A stretch of 64,000 nt of DNA. Source: Isoetes taiwanensis. Its lineage: Eukaryota > Streptophyta > Lycopodiopsida > Isoetales > Isoetaceae. Shown piece by piece: positions 1-11,290 of the stretch. The stretch's first letter is position 1. Each line of letters starts with the position of its first letter. The notes below the pieces were generated by a model. It was given only the letters and a program-made list of their open reading frames with translations. It made no database searches and had not been told where the DNA came from. The position numbers and the translations under genes are program-made. The DNA lies in assembly GCA_021234155.1 (NCBI GenBank), contig JAJEKV010000083.1, positions 4,629,250 to 4,693,249 of the forward strand. The letters run 5' to 3'.

Positions 1-310
1 CAATTCCAAAGTACCACCCATGAGGACCTTATTCACACCTACTACCAATTCCAAGCATCACCCAGGAGCTTACTCATACCTACTGTCAATTCCAAAGTAT
101 CATACATGAGGAGTTGACTCATATCTACTATCAATTTCAAAGTATCACTAATGTGGAGCTTATATATACCTACTATCAACACTACTATCACTTCCAAATT
201 ATCACCTATTGGGAGCTTAGTTACACCTACCGCCAATTCCAAAGCACCCGTGAGAAGCTTACTCATACCTGTTACCATTTCCAAAGTATAGCATGTTTTG
301 AAAATGTTCT
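1..310 (+). repeat. Degenerate 45-bp tandem repeat, block A (forward)
   Basis: About six to seven diverged copies of a unit of roughly 45 bp are visible. Each contains a version of CAATTCCAAAGTATCACCC, then ATGAGGAGCTTACTCATACC, then TACTAC. Because 45 is a multiple of three, the minus strand stays open for 80 codons (42-284) and shows a 15-residue period. I read that as a by-product of the repeat, not a gene. Confidence 0.8.
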
Positions 311-317
311 ATTATTG

Positions 318-460
318 TAAAAAAAAACTTTCTACTTTTGGATTGACTTGCTTACCCATTAGCATCTAAGCATGTAGAAATTTGTAGAACATTCTATTTT
401 GTCTCTTTGTAGTTTTTCAAAAAAACTTTCTATTTTTAGACTGAGGTGTTAGAGTGGGCT
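318..460 (+). repeat. Second repeat family (AACTTTCTA...GACTGAGGTG), isolated copies
   Basis: The stretch contains AAAAAAACTTTCTA followed by a GATTGA/GACTGAGGTG motif and 'gtagaacattcta'. The same modules recur several times at about 1640-2175, so this is an outlying piece of that second family between blocks of the 45-bp family. Confidence 0.6.
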
Positions 461-544
461 CTTTTCTTCTGCACTGATTCCTTGGCCTCGGCCGGCCTCA
501 GTATAGAGAGATGACGTATAGTACATTGCTTTTTTTAGTTATTC

Positions 545-830
545 AATAGTCATTCCTCGTGGGTGATACTTTAGAATCGATAGTACGTGTTGATAGTAGG
601 TATAAGTAAGCTCCTCATAGGTGATGCCTTAGAATTGATAGTAGGTGTGAGTAAGCTCCTCATGGGTGATGCTTTGGAATTGATAGTAGGTGATAATAAG
701 CTCCTCATAGATTGACCAATGAATGTTGAGTAACATGGGTGTGAATGTAGTAAGGGTCCTCATGGGTGATAGTTTGGAGTTCATAGTAGGTGTCAGTAAG
801 CCCCTCATTGGTGTTCATTGACACGTGATT
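545..830 (-). repeat. 45-bp tandem repeat, block B (inverted)
   Basis: The unit of block A appears here as its reverse complement, with repeated 'gtaagctcctcat.ggtgatgctttggaattgatagtaggtg'-type text, about five copies. Blocks A and B therefore form a large imperfect inverted repeat around the spacer at about 310-545. Confidence 0.75.
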
Positions 831-884
831 AACCCAAAATATTGGCAATGATAATGTATATCTGTATGCATGGGCATGCATTTG

Positions 885-958
885 TCCAAGTCGAGGTCGA
901 GACCTCAGCCGAAGGCCGAGGCTGAGACATGGAGTTTGGCACTATCTCTCGACTTGGA
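885..958. other. Nested inverted repeat (hairpin or cruciform candidate)
   Basis: TCCAAGTCGAG at 885-895 is exactly complementary to CTCGACTTGGA at 948-958. Inside lies a second short stem (CTCAGCC / GGCTGAG). No gene is nearby and the function is unknown. Confidence 0.7.
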
Positions 959-1089
959 GACATGCACACCGTGTATGCACCCATATATTATTTTGTCACT
1001 TTTTATTCATGGAGGATGCAGTAGGTGAGCCCTTCTTTCTTGCACTAATTCCTCGGCCTCAGGCCCTTGACTTGGAGTTTGACACTAAA

Positions 1090-1640
1090 TTCAAAAGTAT
1101 CACACGTGTTAACATACACCCATGAGGACCTTTATCACATCTGATACCAATTCTAAAGTATCACACATGAGGATCTTACTCATACCTACTGCCATTTCCA
1201 AAGTATGTCACATGAGAAGCTGTGACTCACAGTATATCACAATCACCCATGTGGCTCAACATCCATATTCATGTTACTCAACATCCATTTGTAATCTATG
1301 AGGGGTTTACTACCACCTAGCGTCGCCTATTAGGAAGCGTATTCACGCCTACTACCCATACCTACTACCTACTACCATGCAAGCACCCATGAAGAGCTTA
1401 CTCATACCTACTACCATGCACACCCATAGATGCATGTTAGTCAACACCTAAATGTTCATACTCATGTTCCTCAATATTCAGTAGTCAATCTGTGAGGAGT
1501 TTATTACCACCTATTCAAGTCCAAAGCATCACCCATGAGGAGCTTACAACCCCCTGCTACCGATTTCAAAGAATCAACCATGAGGAGCTTACCCACACGT
1601 ACTACCATTTTTAAAGTGTCTCCTATTTTAAGAACTTTTT
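1090..1640 (+). repeat. 45-bp tandem repeat, block C (forward)
   Basis: Forward copies resume here ('caccatgaggagcttac' and 'cctactaccatttccaaag'), more diverged and mixed with unrelated bases. Orientation is the same as block A and opposite to block B. Confidence 0.7.
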
Positions 1641-2175
1641 TATTCTTGGTTGAGCATTTGAGCATATAGAACATTCTAGAATATTCTTGGCTCTTTGCAA
1701 TTTCTCAAAAAAACTTTAGACTGAGGTGCTAAAGCATCACCACGAAAAGGTTACCCACGCCTACTACCATTTTCAAAATATTGCCTATTTCGAAAACTCT
1801 CTACCCTTGACGAAGCATATAGAACATTCTAAAACATTCTCTTTTGGCTCTTTGCAATTTTTCAAAATCTCGTTTTAGACAGAGGTGCTCAACCATGAAC
1901 GTCTAGAACATTCTATTTTTAGTTTTTCAAAGTTTCAACAAAAGATAGACTGAGGTGCTTACTCATGAGTTAGAACATTATATTTGACCGTTGAGAAGTT
2001 TCAAAAAACTTTCTATTTTTTGACTAAGGTGCTTACCCGAATATCTAAAATATTTCAGATTCTATTTTGACTCTTTGCAATGTTTCAAATAAACTTTCTA
2101 GTTTTAAATTGAGGTGCTTAGCCATGAGCATCAGCATCTAGATCATTCCAGAGCATTCTAGAAGATTCTAGAACT
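1640..2175 (+). repeat. Second tandem repeat family, about 90-120 bp unit
   Basis: Four to five diverged copies carry 'gaacattcta', 'ctctttgcaattttcaaaaaa', 'ctttctattttagactgaggtgct' and 'acccatgagcatct'. The unit length varies by indels. It ends with a run of 'tctagaa'-type repeats near 2140-2190. Confidence 0.7.
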
Positions 2176-2333
2176 ATCTAGATTATTCTTGGATTGATTA
2201 GGTCTTACCTTAACTATATTGTGAACTTCTAATTATTTTAATAAATCAATGCTTGGCCTAGTAGTAGGCATGGGAGTTTTGGGGGTAAAGTTTTCAAAGC
2301 CCTCCCAGGAAGGAGAACACGAAGGGTTGAGAT

Positions 2334-2349
2334 GGCGCCATATGGCGCC
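2334..2349. other. 16-bp perfect palindrome GGCGCCATATGGCGCC
   Basis: This self-complementary 16-mer is strikingly GC-rich in AT-rich surroundings, about 110 bp upstream of the Myb-like ORF. It could be a protein-binding site of the transposon or chance; no function can be assigned. Confidence 0.6.
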
Positions 2350-2462
2350 TCCTTCACTGTCGATGGAGGTGTACTTACTCATTCAATTACATATATACGC
2401 TCTATTTTTAGTTCTTCTAATATCGCCCACGAGGAACACACTAACACCTCAATAAGCTTCAA

Positions 2463-3263
2463 ATGGGTAACTTCAGGCGCAAGAATTATGCTGCAATAGC
2501 TTTGCAGTTGAATGAGACCATTAGCACCAGATACACTGGTAAGCAAGTGAAGAACAAGGTGGAATGTCTCGTGAAGAAATATAAAAAAGAGAAGGAAAAA
2601 GAATCTAGGACTGGCTCCACTCCAAGCAAGTGGGAATTCTTTGAGCAATTTGATGCTGTCCTTGGCGAATCATCAAAGGTAGTTGGTCTACCGGGTGGAT
2701 CAACGGAGACTGAGTTCAGGAGTGGCACCAAACGAAAAGCGGACGATATGAATCCTAAGGTGGCACAGGGTATTGCCAAAACCAAGAAATTTTCTCGTCC
2801 CATTTCTGTTGCTAATTCTCAGGCTCCAGTGCCTGAGTATGTCGTGGTACAACCACAAACATCCAGATCAACCCCTGTTTATGTAGATGATTGCGAGGAG
2901 CATGATGATGAAGAACCAGGCATTGAGGTAGACTCTCCTTCTGCGAAGCAACCTGTCAGCAAGCCTCTTGGCAAGGAGCAGAAGAGAAGTGCATCTAGTC
3001 TTCGTGGAAAGAAGACGAAGGCTAGGCGCCACGAAGAGGGCACCAAGGCAGCTGCCACCATCTTGGCTCAAGCCATGAAAGATGTCACTAATGTCCATAA
3101 GGAATTGAAGTTGATGGAACTTGCGCAGCGGACAGAGGCTGAGGATAGACGAGCAGAGGCACGTAGAGAATCTAAGGCTCGAAGGGAGGAAGCTATTAGA
3201 CGAAGAGAATTGTTAGAACTTGAGGCGTCCAAACGGAAGGAGGAACTTCAGTTGCAACTATAG
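2463..3263 (+). CDS. Myb/SANT (trihelix)-like DNA-binding protein of a Harbinger element
   Basis: This 266-residue ORF begins with a partial Myb/SANT-like domain (residues about 1-65): GNFRRKNYAAIA, then RYTGKQVKNKV, and later KWEFFEQFDAVLG. That order matches the trihelix partner protein of PIF/Harbinger transposons, which binds element ends and helps the transposase reach the nucleus. The middle (about 75-190) is acidic and basic low complexity. The C-terminal 70 residues are a charged, probably coiled-coil segment rich in Arg, Glu and Lys. The domain seems to start inside the first helix, so the true start may be an upstream exon; the ATG at 2463 is just the first in frame. A stop (TAG) follows LQLQL, although the downstream bases still look helical and Gln-rich, so the end may be premature. 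It is convergent with the transposase. Confidence 0.7.
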   Translation: MGNFRRKNYAAIALQLNETISTRYTGKQVKNKVECLVKKYKKEKEKESRTGSTPSKWEFFEQFDAVLGESSKVVGLPGGSTETEFRSGTKRKADDMNPKVAQGIAKTKKFSRPISVANSQAPVPEYVVVQPQTSRSTPVYVDDCEEHDDEEPGIEVDSPSAKQPVSKPLGKEQKRSASSLRGKKTKARRHEEGTKAAATILAQAMKDVTNVHKELKLMELAQRTEAEDRRAEARRESKARREEAIRRRELLELEASKRKEELQLQL

Positions 3264-3617
3264 CAATTAAAGATGAAGCTTCAGATTCAATTGCATGGTC
3301 GGAGCAGCAATTCTGAGATGGCAAGCACTACCCCATCCTCCAACATGGTCAACGCTTTCTTTAGTGGTGGATCAAGTTCCTTGAGCGATTTATTTGATGT
3401 ATAAGTTATGCTCTTAGATTAAATTGTCATGTTTGGATTGAAGTTTGTTTTATGTAGTAGAAGTCATGGAATCAATATGATAGCTTCTATGGTTTTCCAA
3501 TATTTGTATTTAACTCATGTTAGACATACAATCTAAGAATGATAAAATGAGACATGCAGTATTATGAATTCAAAAATACACATATGGTTCACATAAATTC
3601 AATACAAACACACATGT

Positions 3618-4552
3618 TTAAATCAGATTCTGAGCTTGCATATGATTGAAAACAGTGTCCCTCAGCAGTTTTCCGTCTCTTCTTCGCGCCGTATCCAAAA
3701 CCACACATGTATCAAAGTATTCATCCTCATTTTCAATTTGTAACATGTTCTGAAGAACACAACAAGCAATAACTACCTTAGGCGCATGAGGCATTTTAAT
3801 TGGCATGTTGCATAAGATGTTCCAGCGACCCTTCAGTAGAGCAAAGCAATTCTTTTTCACTACCCTAGTTGTGACAAGTGTTTGGAGAATGGAATAGCAT
3901 CTGCAGGATCACTAAGTCTTTTCTTCTTGATCACTATCATATACTCTGATGCAGGATATCCGAAATCTGTAATTAAATAGGGTTGCACTCTTCTATCATG
4001 CAACACTCTTGAAGGTCCGCATAAAATATGCCTTCTTGACAACTTGCCAAATAATGATGATTTATAAAAATGATTTGTGTCATGCGCACCACCGGGAGCA
4101 TCACAGCAGACGTCCCAAAATATTAGTGAAGGATCACGCATGGCGACTTGCGCATAAATGTAGAAAAAATAATGTCTACTCCAATAATCTGCTGGTCCCC
4201 ATTTCCTTATTGGTGCTTTTTTGAAGGGAATGTGAGTGCCATCAATTGCACTAGCAATCTGTGGCATACCTGAAATGGATTCAAAATCATTTATAATGTT
4301 CTGCAGTCTATTCCCAAATGGAGTCCTAATGAAATCATGCCTAAGTTTCTCTGATAGTATATTGACAACAATTTTGGTATACTTATGCACTGTACTTGCT
4401 CCCATCCCATAAATTTCTGCGCAAATGAAACCCTTCTCGTTATGGGCCAATTGAAAAATTACAGCTGCTAGAGCCTTTACTTTTTCAATAGGTTCACGGA
4501 CCACGATAGATAGATCAGCCTGTATAATATGTGGCAGTACTAGTCTAAGCAA
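3618..4552 (-). pseudogene. PIF/Harbinger transposase (DDE_Tnp_4), frameshifted
   Basis: Two overlapping minus-strand frames (4552-3860 and 3860-3618) make one transposase split by a single frameshift near 3872. Recognisable landmarks in order are a helical N-terminal part (GMGASTVHKYTK), the first catalytic Asp in ASAIDGTHIPF, the second in WDVCCDAPGGAHDTNHF, DFGYPASEYM, then CFALLKGRWNIL and APKVVIACCVLQNM near the C-terminus. The family position usually written VVERAFG reads VVKKNCFA here, so the third acidic residue may be replaced by Lys; this depends on the alignment. The enzyme would cut and paste the element. With the frameshift it is unlikely to be active. It shares the element with the Myb-like ORF at 2463-3263. 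Confidence 0.85.
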
Positions 4553-4637
4553 CTTCTCAAAATTATCTGGATTCGCTTAGAAAAATTCACGAAGTTATGC
4601 TCACCACCCCAACCGCAGTGGAGCCAAAGATTATTAC

Positions 4638-4832
4638 TTAAATCTGCCCAAAAGATATCTGTCTTGGGTATATCCACCATATTCTACGTTTCCGGAGCTG
4701 CTCATTGATCAACAACAGCATAAACATAACACACATTTGCATCAACATGTCAATTAGCTCCTCCAAACCTGTGTTCAGATTGTCGATTTCAAGATCGCTG
4801 TCACTCCATAGCTCCTCATCATACCCTTCCAT
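4638..4832 (-). CDS. Probable N-terminal exon of the Harbinger transposase
   Basis: This 64-residue ORF starts MEGYDEELWSDSDLEID and lies just upstream of the transposase body on the same strand. An acidic N-terminus followed by a hydrophobic helix (LMQMCVMFMLLLINEQL) and a basic stretch is common at the start of HARBI1-like proteins. Either a small intron or an indel must separate it from the body at 4552. It could also be a chance ORF. Confidence 0.45.
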   Translation of the reverse strand: MEGYDEELWSDSDLEIDNLNTGLEELIDMLMQMCVMFMLLLINEQLRKRRIWWIYPRQISFGQI

Positions 4833-5640
4833 ATTTGTGAAAATCTGTACAATGAGAAATTGAACATGCAGAGAAAATTTAAAATAGAAACTATGAATCT
4901 TGAAATTCTAGATTGAATTGGAAGACAAAGAATCGATAGTTTACAGTGATTGGCAAGAGCTTTATGAAATTAATTCTGATCTAAACTAGTCTGTAAACAG
5001 ACATGAATTCGAAAATGGAATGCTTGGATGATAGAAAAGTACCTGATGCCACTGTTGAAGGTCGAAGTGATGCCGCTGTTGTTCAATCGGCGCCTGCAAC
5101 TTGCGCTGTGGCCGCTGCTGCACGAAGTTTTGAAGTCCTCATGTGAATGAGCTGGCCGCCTACAACGTCTAAAAGCATGTTGAAAGGGGGAACATGTATG
5201 ATGTTTTCCACATGGAATGTCTAGAGCAAGGATGTGTAGAAGTGCAGAGAATAACGAAGATCAGATTCACTTGAAACAATATCTCAATACATGCTTTCTG
5301 CATAAGCTTTGCAATGCTAGTACTTTAGAAAAGGTCAAAACAACATAATACAAAAGCCAAACTAATCCCAGGTTTGTCCATGGTCCACAGCATGAAGAAG
5401 CATAGAACAACTGCATACATTCGTACTAGTCCACTCTGCCTCAGAATTAAAATAGACGGATAGGATCATGAGGAGTGTGAAAATATGGTATGTAAATGTT
5501 GTCACTAGGAGTCATTGAAGATGGATGCCACACTTTGGATCTGCCCGGCGTTTGCGACCATTCAAGCATGGCACTTTTGACCTGATTACAGCTAATCATC
5601 CACTACATTTGCTCTTGTAGACTTCTATAATAATGGCATT
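4833..5640. other. No recognisable gene
   Basis: AT-rich DNA follows the transposon, with one GC-richer patch near 5040-5160. It may include the eroded end of the Harbinger element. Nothing else is supported. Confidence 0.5.
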
Positions 5641-5649
5641 ATCATCCAT

Positions 5650-6115
5650 TATCCTGGAGGTTCTCGACAAGGGAGATGAAATAGGACCTGCATCATCATA
5701 TTGATATGTACAAATCTATAAATGAACGGTTTTTTAGCGAACCTATTCCTAGTAAGGTTTCTCCCTCGAAAACCCTTCAGGACAGGATTTTTTAATCCTA
5801 GGCAATAATGGTTTTGTTGTGTTCTTTCTAGTATTGAGTTCTGTAGACATTTTGGTCTCTCTATCAATTCAACTCAAATTCAAACCTTCAAATTATGTAT
5901 AGATCGTTTGATACTGATATGTAGCATACGGCTTGGTCCTGAGAAAGGATATCTCTAGTATCTCAATAGGTCCAGTTCCAACAGTTTAAATGTAGGAAAG
6001 AATAGACCATTATTTTTCAATCAATCGTAAATATCAATCTCCAGTCATTAGCAAAAGGTTGCATTTACTGTCCCGTGGATGTAAAAATTCTTATCTTATC
6101 TTATCTTTATAGTAT
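5650..6115 (+). repeat. Old LINE 3' ends (plus strand) with pentanucleotide tail
   Basis: The stretch at about 5740-5800 ('taaggttt.tccctcgaaaacccttc', then 'ttttttaatcct') matches the reverse complement of about 15625-15690, the 3' region of the LINE at 15.5-17.2 kb. At 6070-6115 'ccgtggatgtaaaaat' is followed by repeats of CTTAT, mirroring that LINE's end, where 'ccgtggacgctaaaaat' is followed by repeats of TTCTA. These are two short 3' remnants of one LINE lineage. Confidence 0.55.
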
Positions 6116-6119
6116 TTTA

Positions 6120-8660
6120 TTATTTTATCTAAAAAATAGTTTATAAAATATAAAGTTTGTTGTCCAACCCATTCAACCTAAAAGTTCCTTTGGATGTTTC
6201 TAAAAGACAATATTTTAAATATATATACTTCTTTCACGATTTATAGAGAACTAACTCAAGCTCTTAAATGATAATAAAGAACGCTTAATGTTCAAAAAAT
6301 CTGGGTTTTATAATGTTGTATAACATTCTAACATTAAAATATTGACTTTTCTTTATTTTTAACTTTGACAAATACCATGTTACATATGAGTCTAGATTAC
6401 TAACATAAGTTTAATTTAATATGCGTATTTATAGGTATCTAGTGAAACAAAACCTCTGGTATTCTGTTACCTTCTTATGTGAAGAATAATCTTCTAAGAT
6501 CTGAGGAGATATGTAAGGAATATATCTTGCCAATATATAGCAACCTTATAATACTGTAATGGCATGGTTCCTTATCTCCTCCCTCTTCTCTACACAAGTT
6601 TTTGTCAATGCATGTGTTAATCAAAGCCATATTTCCATGAGTTTTTTTTTTTTAATTTCTGTAATAACATTGTGAAAGCAGGTCAAATGCATGTAGTGCT
6701 ATCTTATTGCTATTGTTTTTCGCTTCTAGAAAAGCTTAGACCACTTCCACATGAAACATGAAGTTGAGAACTGAAACATATTTGTTTTCACGAATGATGA
6801 ACCATATTGCCTCAAATCCATATTGAAAGCCTGGTGGTTGACCTGATAATTCATTCAACGAAAGCTGTAATTACTTGCCATCCTTTCAAAGATGTAATGT
6901 ATACTACACTTTCCCTTTACAAACTATAAAATTGCAAATCTTACTTGCTTAATATTTGCATCTGGACATAATTCTAAGATGTTATGTACGAGCTGCAAAG
7001 GATAATTGATAAGTTAGCTTTATATGATAATGATAGCTCGCAAATTTGCAATAATGCTAGGGCTATCTTTTTAATGGTAAGAAGAGACATAGTGGTGTCT
7101 TAATGAAAGATTTTGCATATTCCAAAAATGCAGGCCAAATGTTGAATATATGGTTCTTGTTCTTTATTATCATATAAATAGCAATATTCAACACAATACA
7201 TTGGCATCCTCATCTCCTTGAAAGTTTTTCCGTGCATTAAAAATAACTAAAACTCACTATCTGTCGCAACGATTTTAGTTCTAAGCACTCATGATATAAT
7301 AATATTGTCAATATCACAAGCTTTAATTGTATATGTGATATTTGTTGATATGTTTGGTGTAGATCCAGCATCCGCATGTAACGAAAAAAGCCTACCCACT
7401 TTGATAATTGTATTTGCACATTAAGAAAGTGGAATATCTAATGAAATATTGGGTATGTAATAGTTCCCAGATAAAGGATTCTTTAGCAAACTGTAGTCAT
7501 TATAAAAAATAATAGACCATCATATGCAACTTGGTTACCACAATGTAGTATATTTTCTCATGCATTCAATATTCCGATTGGTACGATGCGTACATGTTAG
7601 CAACTATGAAAATCCATCTAGACAATTATGTAGAAGACACACATCTCTATTACAAGTGAATATTGCAGATATAATAGCACAACATATACATATTAGCATC
7701 TAGATAAGATGACGAGCATTTAATATAGGGAGTACTTCCCTGTTGCTAATGACTTCCTCTAATTTTTAAAACTCTTACGCTTCTTTCAAAAGTGAGTTTT
7801 AATTTATTTACTTCAATAGCCTAATAAATCTCTTTTAAGCTTTCCTCTGGGTTACTATTCTCCGTCCTATGTTGGTTATGAAGTTATATTCTGTGATTTT
7901 TTCCTTGACTTTTTACACTATGAAGATCTATATTAAGCATGATAATGGCATACGACAACATTGCCATGTCTTTTTGCAAAATTTCTATATTTGGTCAAAT
8001 ATTTTTATAACATTCTCAATTATTATTTGTATATTATATTGTTTAAATTGCTATTTTATAGATTAATAATATAGAAATTGTTATTAAAATTGATTTATAA
8101 TCTAATGTTTTCTTATTTGTCACATTATTTTTCAAAATCCTCAAATATTGTTTTAAAACATGAATTTTAAGAATTGTTTTATTATATCCTGATATATTAT
8201 TTTATCATGATATGCGATAAGATTTTGTAAATTGCCAAATCTTCATAATAGTAGTAAGTTATATTTATCAAACTACCAGAATTCTTTTACAATTATCTTT
8301 TGTGAAATTTAAATTTATTAGATCACTAGAAATTGAAAATTTAAATTTCCTCAAACGTTTTATTTGAAAATCTAGTTTTAAATAGGGTCAAGTGAGAAAT
8401 AGTTTAGAAGATCAATGTTATGCTCTAACAATCTGACAATCACCATTTACTTTGTTGAGATAGTCATGAATTAATTAGCTGTTAATATTACAAAACAATT
8501 CTAAACAAGAGAAGGAATGCAAATCTTTTAAAGGAATTAACCATCCTGAGGAAACAGCAGGGAGTCTTACAACAAAAGTTCAAACAAGGACTAAACCATA
8601 TTTGACCTATTTTTTATGGCTTATAAGAGAATAAAAAATCTATGAAGGCGGAAACATTGA
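6120..8660. other. AT-rich intergenic DNA, no gene seen
   Basis: Very AT-rich with only short chance ORFs. About 6280-6435 is similar to about 10118-10262 (shared 'ataacattc', 'taaagttattg'-like and 'taagtttaa' blocks), indicating an old dispersed repeat. Confidence 0.5.
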
Positions 8661-10640
8661 TCTCTTGTGTTTCTCTCTCATCAAGCTCATCATCCATTCA
8701 TTATTTATAGCAGACAGCAAGCCTGCTGCTCTACCTTTGATGTGGAATTTAGCTTTAACAGATCTATCAAGTTACAATTGGAGGTTTTTTTTTTTTCCTT
8801 GTTTATATTTTTCTTTGCCAAAGGTAAACATAGTATCACATTTCAGTTTTCAAAAATTGATGTGTGCAATGCCTCGTTTTCAAATACTAATATATGCAAG
8901 CTGGGACTATGACATGCAATAATAAATACATAATTTTGGTCTATTCATGCATTTCCAATCAATTGTCCATTATGTTCCTTGGATACCTTAGCATTCGAGA
9001 GAGTTCATATGAGTCTTGACAATTTTGACAACATGATTGATACTTTAATGCAATTTTCAGGATTCTCAGGCTTCAAAAAATATGTTTCTTGTTGAAGTTT
9101 AGTATGCAGAGATTATAGTGATCCTCAATGTTGGGTTGAGCATGTTCATACTTGAAACACATGCTAATGGTTGGAATTGTCCAGTTTAACAGGACTCTTA
9201 AAAAAGGGTCGATGCCGAGAGAAATTTTTTTTTTTTTTTTCAGAAGATGTTTGTCCATCAAAGTGTCGCTTCATTTTTACGACATGGCAAAGGGACTAAA
9301 AGATGCGTGGGACTTCTTAAATGAAACCACTGAAATTCACATTCAAATTTTGTCTGAATATGCAAAAACATTTGACTTCCATAATATGAGTTTAGAAGCA
9401 TCATTAAGATGTTTCTTATGACTATTTTTGGTTGGCATATTTACTCTTCTTGATGATCTTCTTGAAACTTCAATAAACACTTCAATAGACTATCCTAGGA
9501 TAGATTTCACCCTCCAACTTGCAATTCGCCTTTTATATGAAATTAATATTTTATTTTTAGAATAGCTTAATGGACTATTGAGCTCTAAAAGCATATGGCT
9601 GAACATGCTAGATCGTATAGAGTCATATATGGATATGCTAATAGGAGGCAAGAAGATTGTACCTGAATCTTTTGACAGGTATTTTGAGAAATTTATCAAT
9701 CTTAAAGGTGTTTTCAGAAAGCAAGTCAAATGACATCGTATATATTCCTTGTCCAATTCAAATTTAAAATTTTGCATAAAGCTTACCTAAAGTTCCTGAA
9801 GATGAAAGTGTTGTACAACTTCTAAAATTCTTGGGGATAATCCTCAAAGTTATAACCAATACAATTATTGTGTCAGTCTGCCACTTTTTTTCTCCTCTAT
9901 ATCTAATCAATTTTATTCATCATTTAATGCAGATTTTAGACTTATAAAAACATCATATAAATTAGCAATGGGTAGAAGCATTTTTTTTGCTTAATATCCA
10001 ACTAAGTTCAATCTATAAGTTCCTTTAAAAATATCTTTAAAGATTAAAAAAAAAAACACATATTTCAAATGCATAATAGAATTATTCAAATTTAATTATA
10101 AATGATAATTGATAAAGCCAACACTTTAAAAATCAGGATTTCATAACATTCCAACAATAAAGTTATTGCAAATTTTTAAAATTTTGATAAGTGTCATGAT
10201 GCATATTAGTTTATATTACATATACATAAATTAAGTTTAAAATATGTATGTATAATTTAATAATTTTGTTTTTTATCCAACATTGTTCATTAAATTCTCA
10301 AATATTGTTTGTATTTACATATTTGCTGAATTGCTATTATTTATTTATATACTATTTGTCATGGTATGCGCTACGAGTTTTATAATCCAATAACAAGAAA
10401 CAAACGTCGGGCTGAGCACAATGTAAAGTAGATGGATTTTATTGTACCCATAGCAAAAACTCGAGCAAATTCTAAAGATGAGTAATCAAAATACTGGAGA
10501 AGGAAAGAAACGACCACGACCACCATAAGTTACTCATAAATCAATAGGCTCATCATCATTATTTTCATTGATTTCTTATATAGAATACCAAGCACTCTAA
10601 AAACTATGTCCTCCCAAGCATGAAAGAGAAATGAAATGAA
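8660..10640. other. Intergenic DNA, no gene seen; second copy of a dispersed AT-rich repeat
   Basis: Short ORFs at 8665-8922 and 9152-9421 have no recognised domain. About 10118-10262 is a diverged copy of about 6280-6435, and the downstream 'catggtatgcgctacgag' resembles 'catgatatgcgataag' near 8207, so the similarity extends over a longer, gapped unit. Confidence 0.45.
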
Positions 10641-10735
10641 ATGTATTACGTTTGTGGAGGCCTCTTAGGCCTATAGATGGCAAAATTATATATCATTATA
10701 AAACAGTTGATGAGTTTCAGTTTCCTCATCTAATT

Positions 10736-10738
<3 letters not shown>

Positions 10739-10812
<74 letters not shown>
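10739..10812. repeat. (CACTCT)n microsatellite, about 12 copies
   Basis: The run is nearly perfect. It stays open in several frames and would read as His-Ser on one strand and Glu-Ser on the other. Those ORFs are products of the repeat, not genes. Confidence 0.95.
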
Positions 10813-11290
10813 TCATCGTTTACATCTAATAGAATGTTTTCATTATGTATATTGGTTTCCCTACAAATCAACACTTCTATCATAACGGAGCCTATTTTGC
10901 CACCTGGAAGTGAAAAAAACGTTGTGAGATCATTTGCTTCAATTTCAAAGCGGTCTCTTCTCCCAGATTTTAGGACATTTCAATAAGATATGCTTTGAAT
11001 CGCATATGAACAGGGACTATTCCTAGAGCAATTAGAGAATGAAAAATGTGTGGAAGTGGTGATGTAGAAGATGAAGGGCATGTCTTGTTGAAATGGCCTG
11101 TTCAATTTTAAAGCATGTCTTCTCCCCCAGTTTTCTAAGTTTACACGATCATGCCTCTGTATTTAAACTCATGTTCTTGTTTGAGTGCCCCAACTGTTAT
11201 GAGTTTTGTCTTTTCAAGATTTATTTCCATGCCATTCACTTCACAAAAGTTGATCAGTGAGTTCAGGTAAAGTTGATCAGTGCTTCACGT

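Larger units (their letters stand above)
2240..5200. mobile_element. PIF/Harbinger DNA transposon (two-gene), boundaries unresolved
   Basis: A Myb/trihelix-like ORF on the plus strand (2463-3263) and a DDE_4-type transposase on the minus strand (3618-4832) lie tail to tail. This is the usual gene pair of PIF/Harbinger elements. I could not identify convincing terminal inverted repeats or the expected 3-bp (TWA) duplication, so the stated ends are approximate and the element may be eroded. The transposase carries at least one frameshift, so the copy is probably no longer autonomous. Confidence 0.7.

Noticed and set aside
42-284. 80-aa minus-strand ORF with a 15-residue period
   Set aside because: It is a by-product of a 45-bp tandem repeat whose unit length is a multiple of three; neighbouring copies contain stops and indels.
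5590-5625. 'cactacatttgctcttgtag' as a possible CACTA end
   Set aside because: It lacks the CACTACAAGAAAA continuation and has no subterminal repeats beside it.
10652-10885. Overlapping ORFs encoding poly(His-Ser) and poly(Glu-Ser)
   Set aside because: Both come from the (CACTCT)n microsatellite, which is open in several frames.
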